Shown piece by piece: positions 10,848 to 16,825 of a stretch of DNA of 64,000 nucleotides. The translations under genes were made by a program, and so were the position numbers. Location: NCBI GenBank assembly GCA_963966185.1, contig CAWZYM010000129.1:124001-188000 (forward strand), read 5' to 3'. Source of the stretch: Rhabditoides inermis. Lineage: Eukaryota > Nematoda > Chromadorea > Rhabditida > Rhabditidae. Below the pieces are notes generated by a model, which had not been told where the DNA came from, made no database searches, and saw nothing but the letters and a program-made list of their open reading frames with translations. Numbering within the stretch: the first letter of the stretch is position 1; every line of letters starts with the position of its first letter.

Positions 10848-13167
10848 CCTCCCTCCTCTCTCTACCTACCTACCTACTATACTATCTCACTATACTTTCC
10901 TTTTCCTCTTTTTCCATCACCCCCTTCTCTACATCTCGTCCGCTACGCGCTACCCTTCCTCCCTTCCAATTCATCCCCATTCTGCATCACTGCCTCCCCC
11001 CACCTGTTCTCCAGCAGGTTGTTGAGTATGGGCAGCACGTTTCTCTCCGCCTTCTCTACTCCGTCGATCACCAGCACCCGACCCTCAAGGGCTGCTCGAA
11101 CCGCGCACTGCAATACAACCACATCAATCAATCGTTTATCCGGAATCGTTTCCGGAATCCGAATCCGGAGACATTAATTCAATTCCATTCAACGTGTTTC
11201 AGGTATCGACGACACTATAGTAGGCTCGCAAATGAGTTCCACTCTTTTCATGAGAGACATTAGGGTGGTTAGAAAAAGATCACAATCCTTTCAATGAGGT
11301 TTTCAAATTGATTAAACTTTGCGTAACCGGAGGGGATTGAACCGGCGAAATCGTTCCTGCCAAGCGAGAGTGTTACCACTACGCTAACCTAGGTGTGGTG
11401 GCAACTTTGCGAATAGGAACTGTGAATGCGAGATGTCCAACAGTTTAGGGTACTGTAAAACTATTGGACAACATAATGTTTTCGACGAGAAATGTTGAGC
11501 TGTGCGTAAACGGAATATAGACACTACGACTGAATGATGAAACAAGTCTTTTTTTCAAACAAATAAAAACGACACAATCAGAGTCGCCGAGTGCTGAGGC
11601 TGAGATTCTAGAAATATACTACAGCTACTCACAATACAGAGACAACACTATATCATTCAGATGAAATAAGCTTCCCACATTCATCTGGCAAGCCTGCGCT
11701 ATTGCTGATTCAATATGATATTTCATTCAACCTTAATCACTATCAAGATCTCTCTCCCCCCACCAGATCCGTATATGTCGCGGTGCCGCCGCGTATGTCC
11801 CTCCTCTGCTTGATGTCCGCCTCCGTCGTGTCCCGCGTCACAGCCAGGTACTCGTACTCGCGACCCATCAACTCCTGCAACACACAGGCACGTGCACTCT
11901 CTCTCTCTCTCTCTCTCTCCTTCGCCAGTTTTCTGAATCTGTTTTTTTTCTCGTGAACTATTTACTTCTATCGGAAGTGAATTTTATATTTTAAAAAAGA
12001 TAATAAAACATCAAAGGAGCAAGAAAAAAAGTAAGGTGGAACTAATTGAAAATAAATACACTTTCACTCATATTCACTCTATGAAACATAAAAGCACCAT
12101 CGTACCAAGGCACGCATTTAAATCCTTCCCTCTCTCTTTCTCCCTCCCCCTCCCCCACCCACCAGATACTGCAGTACGACATGCTGTCGCAGCGGACCGG
12201 GCGGACCGATCAGAAACGTGTCCTGCAATACGCTCACTGTACATCCTCCTCCTCCTCCTCCTCTCTCTCCCATGCCACTTCATCCCCTCTCATACATCAC
12301 GTTGGACAGTTTCTACGCAATGAATCCTGGTATACTAGTGTCTGTCTCAGGCCTCATATCACAATGTCTCTCCCCCACCTGCTTGAGAATGTCTTTCTGA
12401 CACAGCCATCGCAGGTGCGCCAGCGTCTCCTGAGGAGCATTCAGGTCGGCTGAAATAACAGTTTTACTTAATCGCGCAAACATACCCACATGATCGTAGC
12501 ATGCTCACCATCATTCATTATATTATCACAAACAGCGACTATTCACCAGAAAACAGACCTACGTGATATATCTCAAACTCATTCACTCTTTGTTCAACAG
12601 GTCGGCTGAAAAGGATAATCCTCAGTGAACTTTGATAGTGATAAAAATCCGTCGTCGCATCTTTTGCTAGTGAGCGTCTGCGTCAGCGTCAGTGTCAACG
12701 TATAGGCCCCATTATAGTTTCACGCTGACGCTGACGCGACGCTGACGCTCTCGTGCAAAAGATGCACCTATCGATTTTGATCACGCTGCGTCAACGAAAT
12801 CAATAGTTGCATCTTTTGCGGGAGCGTCAGCGTGAAAGTATAATGAGGCCTTATAATGGGGTCTATTAGCGTTATATCGCGCAGAGAAAAATGATGCAGA
12901 AGCGAAACAATTTAAAATAACGACTACCCCACTCACCGTATCCTCTGGGCACCAGCTCGGGTCTCTTGGGTGTAGCCACAGGAACGCGGACTCCACCAAT
13001 CTTCAGGAAGCGACCTGCTCCGGAGTCTGCAAGCTCCATCACTCACTGCCACGCGGAGAGAGGGAGAGAGAGAGGGGGGGCAGTCACCCCACTTCCCCTA
13101 CTTATCTGATAACACCCCACTCACCACTGCACAGCCGTCGAAACGACTGTACTGACAGCAGCCGCAT
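482..13167 (-). CDS. VWA8: VWA8, N-terminal half of a mitochondrial AAA+ ATPase (partial)
   Basis: VWA8 is a very large mitochondrial protein with dynein-like AAA+ modules and a C-terminal von Willebrand A domain. I can place 18 exons, listed high to low: 13167-13125, 13026-12937, 12449-12379, 12222-12163, 11874-11764, 11107-11004, 10780-10717, 10213-10133, 10022-9939, 9228-9076, 8897-8777, 7435-7326, 5866-5767, 5566-5463, 4503-4378, 3832-3687, 1261-1135 and 601-482. They total 1815 nt, exactly 605 codons, and every intron phase agrees. The first exon encodes MRLLSVQSFRRLCS, an Arg-rich presequence. The first AAA module has LIGPPGPLRQ, the degenerate Walker A typical of VWA8, then RDTTEADIKQRRDI, VLVIDGVEKAERNVLPILNN and FRVIALGLP. 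The second has a canonical Walker A (LLGPKGGGKTT) and VLDGVER. The start was chosen because exon 1 joins exon 2 in phase and supplies the import signal. The C-terminal two thirds lie beyond the left edge. One intron (10716-10214) appears to use a GC donor. Confidence 0.95.
580..769 (-). repeat. Exon-edge duplication at a VWA8 acceptor
   Basis: Positions 580-618 cover the first bases of the 601-482 exon plus its acceptor. They recur at 731-769, 151 bp further into the intron, with about 31 of 39 bases identical. The core GACAGCGGCTGGAG is exact in both, so the intron carries a decoy acceptor followed by exon-like sequence. Confidence 0.8.
1688..3087 (+). CDS. Uncharacterised Lys/Gln/Pro-rich protein nested in a VWA8 intron
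   Basis: I do not recognise the family. Nine exons join in phase: 1688-1717, 1793-1897, 1940-2068, 2109-2192, 2233-2382, 2547-2688, 2731-2791, 2833-2911 and 2956-3087, giving 303 residues. The protein looks mostly disordered. An N-terminal acidic/Lys stretch (KDQIKKM) is followed by KDKEKGSKEQAK, a Gln/Pro-rich middle with seven consecutive prolines, and a basic tail (SGKKKPAGGKTAQKKKVAAR) that could be a nuclear localisation signal. The segment LPPRKIELNGCTYTQLDIAQ near the C-terminus is the only part that looks folded. The ATG lies 16 nt after a TTTGTTTCAG acceptor (1671-1672), which suits trans-splicing. ATTAAA at 3265-3270 is a possible poly(A) signal. The whole gene sits on the opposite strand within the VWA8 intron 1262-3686. 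Confidence 0.75.
3134..3192 (+). repeat. (CT)n microsatellite in the 3' region of the nested gene
   Basis: Nearly pure CT repeat with a few TTTCTCTGT interruptions, starting about 45 bp after the stop codon at 3087. Confidence 0.95.
3833..4075 (-). repeat. Local duplication including a VWA8 acceptor
   Basis: The acceptor of exon 3832-3687 and the following intron (3833-3895) recur imperfectly at 4015-4075, offset 182 bp. Both copies show CTGA..AGTCC, ATTC.AAATATGTT.CACA and CCACGG.GTTA in the same order. Confidence 0.65.
4126..4308. repeat. Short foldback element in a VWA8 intron
   Basis: Terminal inverted repeats of about 33 bp: the left arm contains CGGACAATGTAATC and TGATCTTCAGG, and the right arm is its reverse complement with a few changes (CCTGAAGATCA and ATACATTGTCCG). 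The 120-bp centre has no open frame. It is probably a non-autonomous DNA element. Confidence 0.7.
4498..4567 (-). repeat. Exon-edge duplication at a VWA8 acceptor
   Basis: The acceptor edge of exon 4503-4378 (4498-4519) is repeated at 4547-4567. TCATGTCCTGCAA and ACAGCTTTC are shared and only a TA dinucleotide differs between them. The copy sits 48 bp upstream in the sense direction. Confidence 0.75.
4610..5145. mobile_element. MITE, copy 1 of a TTAA-flanked family
   Basis: A 536-bp element with terminal inverted repeats AGGTAGTGTACCCTCTGA, flanked by TTAA on both sides (4606-4609 and 5146-5149). It has no coding capacity. A second copy with the same termini and similar length lies at 27385-27944. 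TTAA flanks would suit a piggyBac-type target, but TTTAAA or TA cannot be excluded because the flank is palindromic. It sits in the VWA8 intron 4504-5462. Confidence 0.85.
5347..5479 (-). repeat. Exon-edge duplication at a VWA8 donor
   Basis: The 3' end of exon 5566-5463 with its GT donor (5461-5479, ACCTGATACAAGACCATGG) is repeated exactly, 19 of 19, at 5373-5391, 88 bp downstream in the sense direction. The similarity extends imperfectly to 5347-5391 against about 5432-5479. Confidence 0.85.
5562..5725 (-). repeat. Three-fold echo of a VWA8 acceptor
   Basis: The acceptor edge of exon 5566-5463 (CGCCTGCAAAC followed by GGTTGAGA, from 5564) recurs at about 5638-5660 as CGCCTGCAAATC with GGTTGAGA. 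A weaker third copy (AGTCGCTTGCAAC) lies near 5706-5720. The second and third copies also share AACTAAAATGCCTA. Confidence 0.75.
5898..7265 (-). mobile_element. RTE-type non-LTR retrotransposon, 5'-truncated and decayed
   Basis: The element lies in the VWA8 intron 7325-5867, on the same strand. Reverse transcriptase motifs run in order from 7219: EEHQPVEQAGFRSGFACADH, YIVFIDYSKAYDSIEF, ISKGARQGCPSSPYIFNAVL and THWAYADNVALFA, then LGLAINRNKT-type thumb sequence. After a frame break come LDFVYLGQVLSCDKDE and a C-terminal RTE-like segment (KGPGRIGSPYKEWEDDF) ending near 5975. The catalytic YADD box reads YADN, and at least two frameshifts are needed, so it is inactive. A piece of the region before the fingers (RVFLRILAMRVKRMI) is visible to about 7262; the endonuclease domain is missing. 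The sense 3' end has GATTCCGGATAAA followed by a short (TTTGA)n tail at 5898-5920, as expected for RTE elements. Confidence 0.9.
7530..7780. repeat. Degenerate tandem repeat around a foldback element, left part
   Basis: Imperfect repeats of CTCAAATCAACAGATTCAGT followed by Cys/Pro-codon-like CCCTATTCC and TGTTCATTCC blocks occur near 7530, 7600, 7685 and 7765. They resume after the foldback element at 8603-8715, so the foldback appears to have inserted into this tandem array. Confidence 0.6.
7779..8596. mobile_element. Large foldback element with ~278-bp inverted arms
   Basis: The left arm (7779-8057) and right arm (8289-8596) are reverse complements at high identity, separated by a ~230-bp AT-rich loop. 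The outer ends are ACAAGCAAATGGCAACAGG. Each arm contains CGGCCTAGTGGATAGTGAG, which resembles a tRNA A-box region, and GGAAGTGCCCTAATTAAGC. The right arm has about 25 extra bases near its inner end. No transposase is encoded. It is either a foldback transposon or two opposed copies of a short element; a diverged single-arm relative lies at 10363-10610. Confidence 0.85.
8888..8981 (-). repeat. Exon-edge duplication at a VWA8 acceptor
   Basis: CGTGTTCTGAAA at the acceptor of exon 8897-8777 (from 8892) is repeated at 8969-8980, 77 bp upstream in the sense direction. This is shorter than the other cases and is weaker evidence on its own. Confidence 0.5.
9250..9341 (-). repeat. (CT)n tract next to a VWA8 3' splice site
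   Basis: A 40-bp pure AG run is followed by an interrupted AG/GGGA tract on the plus strand. In the sense of VWA8 it is a CT tract ending about 20 bp before the acceptor of exon 9228-9076, so it may act as an extended polypyrimidine tract. Confidence 0.95.
10076..10120. repeat. (AG)n microsatellite
   Basis: About 45 bp of nearly pure AG repeat in the VWA8 intron between exons 10213-10133 and 10022-9939. Confidence 0.95.
10363..10610. mobile_element. Diverged single-arm relative of the 7.8-8.6 kb foldback
   Basis: It begins with ACAAGCAAATGGCAA followed by CACCCCCCAC, as the foldback arm does. It then shows, in the same order, ACCGGAATGCTAATTAA, CGGTAGCCTACTGGATAGG and a Cys/His-free tail resembling GAATCTTTCGCCA. 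The order of matches supports common origin despite low identity. It lies in the VWA8 intron 10716-10214. Confidence 0.55.
10796..10862 (+). repeat. (CT)n microsatellite
   Basis: Pure CT repeat grading into CTCC and CTAC units, immediately upstream (sense) of the VWA8 exon 10780-10717, where it reads as GA in the sense strand. Confidence 0.95.
11112..11400 (-). mobile_element. tRNA-headed SINE with an RTE-like 3' end
   Basis: Read on the minus strand, it starts with a tRNA-like head (GGTTAGCGTAGTGGTAAC as A-box region, GCCGGTTCAATCCCC as B box, 11395-11325). The body contains TCTAACCACCCTAATGTCT. It ends in GATTCCGGATAAACGATTG with a short TTGA-type tail at 11150-11115. The same GATTCCGGATAAA is the 3' end of the RTE at 5.9 kb. 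The tail ends a few bases before the acceptor of VWA8 exon 11107-11004. A diverged relative lies at 21885-22040. Confidence 0.75.
11897..11920 (+). repeat. (CT)n microsatellite
   Basis: A 24-bp CT repeat just upstream (sense) of VWA8 exon 11874-11764. Confidence 0.9.
12439..12611 (-). repeat. Exon-edge duplication at a VWA8 acceptor
   Basis: CAGGTCGGCTGAAA at the acceptor of exon 12449-12379 (12442-12455) is repeated exactly at 12598-12611, 156 bp upstream in the sense direction. Confidence 0.75.
12657..12885. repeat. Compound inverted repeat rich in GACGCTGACGC words
   Basis: Positions 12657-12768 form a hairpin whose ends are GCATCTTTTGC and GCAAAAGATGC. The arms are built of GCGTCAGCGTCA and its complement. 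A further arm (GCATCTTTTGCGGGAGCGTC, from 12807) with ATAATGAGGCC / GGCCCCATTATA flanks follows. It is probably a non-autonomous element in the VWA8 intron 12936-12450. Confidence 0.7.
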
Positions 13168-13624
13168 CTCAACAAACAAAACAATTAGTTTGAAACTTTT
13201 CGGAAACCAAATCGTGCAAATAGGGGCGTGCCCCTGGACTTTGACCGAATCACAATCACAACACTGATAACACATCAAGGGCAATCAACGCGCACAGACT
13301 TTATCGATACAGTGTACCCGCTGGGGATAGTGCGAGTCGAGGGGCTAATACAATACACAATCAGGGAGAACAATTAGTCTCACCGAATTTCGATGGTTAT
13401 TCACAAGGATTACTAACAATCACGAGACACAGAAAAAGTACAATAAATAATGTCAAAAACATCCATCCCTCAGAATCATGCTGTCATCCATAGCAGGAGA
13501 TCGCAGACAGACATACAAAATACAAACATTAGCAGCTCATTAGACATTAGAAGACACACACACCTGACTATATAAATGGGGATCGGGGAATACGTAATCA
13601 ATACTAATCGATAACCGATCGTGG
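13168..13624. other. Gap between MFF and VWA8
   Basis: This 457-bp stretch separates the MFF stop codon from the VWA8 start on the same strand. It must hold the VWA8 promoter, or an intercistronic region if the two are co-transcribed. The VWA8 ATG follows TTGTTTGTTGAG on the sense strand, a possible but weak trans-splice acceptor. Nothing else was recognised. Confidence 0.5.
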
Positions 13625-15572
13625 CTACTTGCGTACGAGTGCGAATAGGAGTGCTGCCGCGAATCCGGCCATCATCATCAAGTAGCCGACCTCGCGCGTC
13701 CGTCGCTTCTCGTGGTCGTCCTCCAGCTGATACAGACGAGTCGCCAGACGGCCTGCAACGAGGTTTCACGGTAAAGAAAGTAGAATGTAGCTCGGAGCCC
13801 CCGAATCCCGAATCCGCGATTAAAGAATATATTCTGCGGAGGGGTCGAGGGAAGACTACGGCTTTACACTCCAACGACAGCTCTCGCCCATTTTCACCTA
13901 TTCACGATTCGACTCAAGGTACTTTAGAATAATAAAGCTTCCAAAAATCATAATCTCAATCTCAAATCAAAACCATTTGGAAAAAGTCATGAAAAAGTCA
14001 TTCGACAAAATTGTGAAAAATATTTCCAAAATGACTGCGGGTGGAATGGGAATCCACTCACTAACGACTCACTAACCACTCACACTCACTAACATAAGCT
14101 GTCGCCGCATGATCTTGATCAAAAAATAACACTAAATCACTATCAATCAAGAACTAATTATCCCGTTAATATGCATCCACAATTAGACAACTATGTGAAA
14201 CACATTTTACAAATGTCATCATATCAAAAGAGAACTCGACTGACTGAGCTGTCGCCGCATGATCTTGAGCTCTTGCAGGGGGTTCTCCTCGATGGCGATA
14301 GAGGCCTGAGACATCGACTCCTCCTCAAATAGAGAGATGTGGATACCGTACTCATTAATTCCATAAACTGATATAATCATGTGCGAGTCACAGGTCACAG
14401 GAGAAAGGTTGATGAATGTACTAATAGCATAAAACATTCCATTCCAAATACGTTACATAGTAGCTTCAAATAGTGCGCAAATGTTCAAACAATAATATTG
14501 AGAGTGTGAACAATAAGCAAATGAGCAATAACATGTAATTACAAAACCCCATACTCACATGCAGCATGTGTGCGGGCTCGACCACGTCGGGCACGTGTTT
14601 GTCGAGGGTGAGCTGCGACGGAAGGTCCTCCAGGTACGGGTCCAGCGGCTGCAAAGTGGTCCGTACACTTATACCTGGTGGGTGAACGGGGAGAGACAAT
14701 GGTCCGTATACTGATAGCGCACACATAATGGTTACCAACTCTCAATGCACAACGCACACTAAGGAATCACAGAGATGATGTGAGTCTAGTTGTAGAGTAC
14801 TCACAGGCATGTGAACACCGAGGACGGCGTGCAGCGAATAGTTCTGCATGGGAAAGTATAGCCGTAGACGATAATGCTATAGACAATGCGCAGCGTGAGT
14901 GGGAATCATCCAATATGCATGTTCTCGCCAATCCCAATTGCAAACCAGATTTCGCGCACTTCTCTCGTTCCTGACACTCTCGTCAAAACAGGTTCGTGGA
15001 ACATTATTATGGCATTAATTAAAACCGTACAATATGATTGATATATACTACCTACAGTAACCCGCACCCACCTCGCTGCCGTTTCCGTTGAGGAACTGGT
15101 CCATCATCACCTCCTTGGGCTGGCCGCGATACCCCACGTAACTGTCGCCGCCTGAAACACTCGTGTCATGATCATGATCTGGAGAACTTGTAAAATACGT
15201 TTCACCATTCACACATCATTGTCAGACATATACGCTTAATAATTTCTCGTTTATTGTAAGACCATGCCCAAAAAACAACATAAGCCCGCACCTGCGACGA
15301 GGATTCGGTCAGGGACGGTCATGGCAGATAGAACGCGCTCCCGGTCACGCCACTGCTGGTCCTGAAAGACTTCATTCACTTACTCACATCTTCTTATCAC
15401 TTGTTCATCTATCTATAACTCACAAGTTTGAGAGCATTTCGACGAAATGGGCATGGGTCAAGGGCGCAGTGGTGCTCACCTGTGTGTTGTAGTTCTTTGG
15501 GGCGAGCGGCTCGCCCGTGGCCGAGATGTGGTCGGGGACGTGCATAGCGCAACGACGACCTGTAGTCTGCAT
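13625..15572 (-). CDS. MFF: Mitochondrial fission factor (MFF) homologue
   Basis: MFF is a tail-anchored outer-membrane protein of mitochondria and peroxisomes that recruits the fission GTPase Drp1. Six exons join in phase: 15572-15480, 15361-15292, 15151-15072, 14648-14559, 14323-14245 and 13752-13625, about 179 residues. Near the N-terminus are two repeats typical of MFF: MHVPDHISATGEPL and, in exon 2, MTVPDRILVAGG. Vertebrate MFF has the corresponding MxVPExxxVA motifs. The C-terminus has a short Leu-heptad coiled coil (LSRLATRLYQLEDDHEKRR) followed by a hydrophobic anchor (VGYLMMMAGFAAALLFALV) and RK at the end. The ATG at 15572 has a CACC context; the frame is open further upstream, so a longer N-terminus is possible. 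Exon 5 uses TTTGAG as acceptor. Confidence 0.85.
14097..14268 (-). repeat. Exon-edge duplication at an MFF donor
   Basis: A 22-bp block covering the 3' end of MFF exon 5 (14247-14268, containing GCTGTCGCCGCATGATCTTG) is repeated exactly at 14097-14118, 150 bp downstream in the sense direction and inside the last intron. Confidence 0.85.
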
Positions 15573-15865
15573 GGTGCGGTGAATGAACGACAGGTAGGCG
15601 GACAGGTGGTCGAAAGGGGAACAATAGTAATATTGCGAAACAAGAAGCAGAGATCGCAAACCGCTACGCGCGCACAGACACTAGGACGCATCACTTTTTG
15701 TGTGATGATCAATCGGAACACTGAACGGACGGCAGGGAGTAGTGATGAGAGATAACGGAACAGGGCGCTGACAAAAACGAGAGTGGAGTGTGGCAGTGTG
15801 GGTTCAGGGTGCAGCAGAGATAGTGGAGCGGAACGTGAAGGCTGCGTTTACGAATTAAGTGATAT

Positions 15866-16252
15866 ACAATTATCTAACGGGCCGGGTTGGCCAAGTGGAT
15901 AGCGTCACAGCTTGCTAAGTGAACGGTCGCTGGTTCGATTCCCCTCGCGGGCAATTGTTCTACCGAATTCCACTACCTCCCGGTGGGGCGCGTGAACCCA
16001 CTCTCACCCTCTGAGAGCCCTACCATCGGCGGCGGCAGTCTTTCAAGATCTTCTACCACGCCTCGCATCCGGAACACTTCGCGATGTTCACGCCCATCTA
16101 CCATGAACAGTCAGGACTCGCGCCGCGCTGTTCCAGCCAAGGAGCTCCAATACCCCATTGTAGGATTGTGTGTGCTTCCAGATAACCCATCATGCTACCA
16201 TTGTATGTACATGTCGGAATCAGGCTGATAAACAAACAACAATTATCTAACG
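15866..16252 (+). mobile_element. SINE with a perfect 14-bp target site duplication
   Basis: ACAATTATCTAACG flanks the element exactly on both sides (15866-15879 and 16239-16252). The insert (15880-16238, about 359 bp) begins with a tRNA-like head: GGTTGGCCAAGTGGATAGCG as A box and GGTTCGATTCC as B box (15932-15942), with GCTTGCTAAG where an anticodon arm would be. It ends in an A/C-rich tail, GCTGATAAACAAAC. The body has no significant reading frame. The perfect duplication implies a young insertion between the divergent MFF and STEEP1 genes. Confidence 0.85.
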
Positions 16253-16825
16253 TAGTACGTGGATAATGGGATGCGGAGGAAGAGAGAGATAAAGAGTGCC
16301 AGCTAGCCAGAGTGCTCATGATGCCTGAACTCGCAAATTGCGCCAAGGTCAAAACCGCTGAGCGCAGATTTGAAAGAAGCTAGTGACCCGTGGGTGACTA
16401 TGCAGTCTGGAAGCTGATTCCACACGCGAACCACGCGCGAGACAAACCCATTGTGTACTATACTACACTATTATACGTAGCCGTTCTACGCAGTTGGAGC
16501 GAGTTCTTGCGTCTGATTAGACAAAACGCAATAGAATAAATCAATGAAACCCCCAACATAGACACAACAACAACCACAAAAACCCAAACAATCACATCAC
16601 CCGGTCAGACTGCAGTGGCGTCACAACTCTTGTCCGCATGCATTATTACATCGCAGTTGCTAAGCGCAGACGACAAGGAAATTCCGGTTAGTCAGACAAA
16701 ATAGTGCATATTTTCAGCGCGCGTAGAGCTCACAGTTTCGACATCGCTGTGATTTCTCGCTGGTTTCTTATGTGTTTGTATCGTGTCTTCTTTGTTTCTG
16801 TTTATTATTGTTGTTTTTCAAGATC
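16253..16825. other. Upstream region of STEEP1
   Basis: No gene was recognised here. The region presumably contains the STEEP1 promoter. GTTGTTTTTCAAG at 16810-16822 is a candidate trans-splice acceptor 3 nt before the start codon. Confidence 0.5.

Noticed and set aside
11325..11400. Functional tRNA gene on the minus strand
   Set aside because: The anticodon stem does not pair and the sequence continues into a SINE body shared with 21885-22040.
12937..13039. VWA8 start at the in-frame ATG at 13039
   Set aside because: The upstream exon 13167-13125 joins at 13026 in phase and adds a presequence expected for a mitochondrial protein, so this ATG lies in intron sequence.
15880..15953. Functional tRNA-Ser-like gene
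   Set aside because: A and B boxes are good, but the acceptor, anticodon and T stems pair poorly. It is flanked by a target duplication as the head of a SINE.
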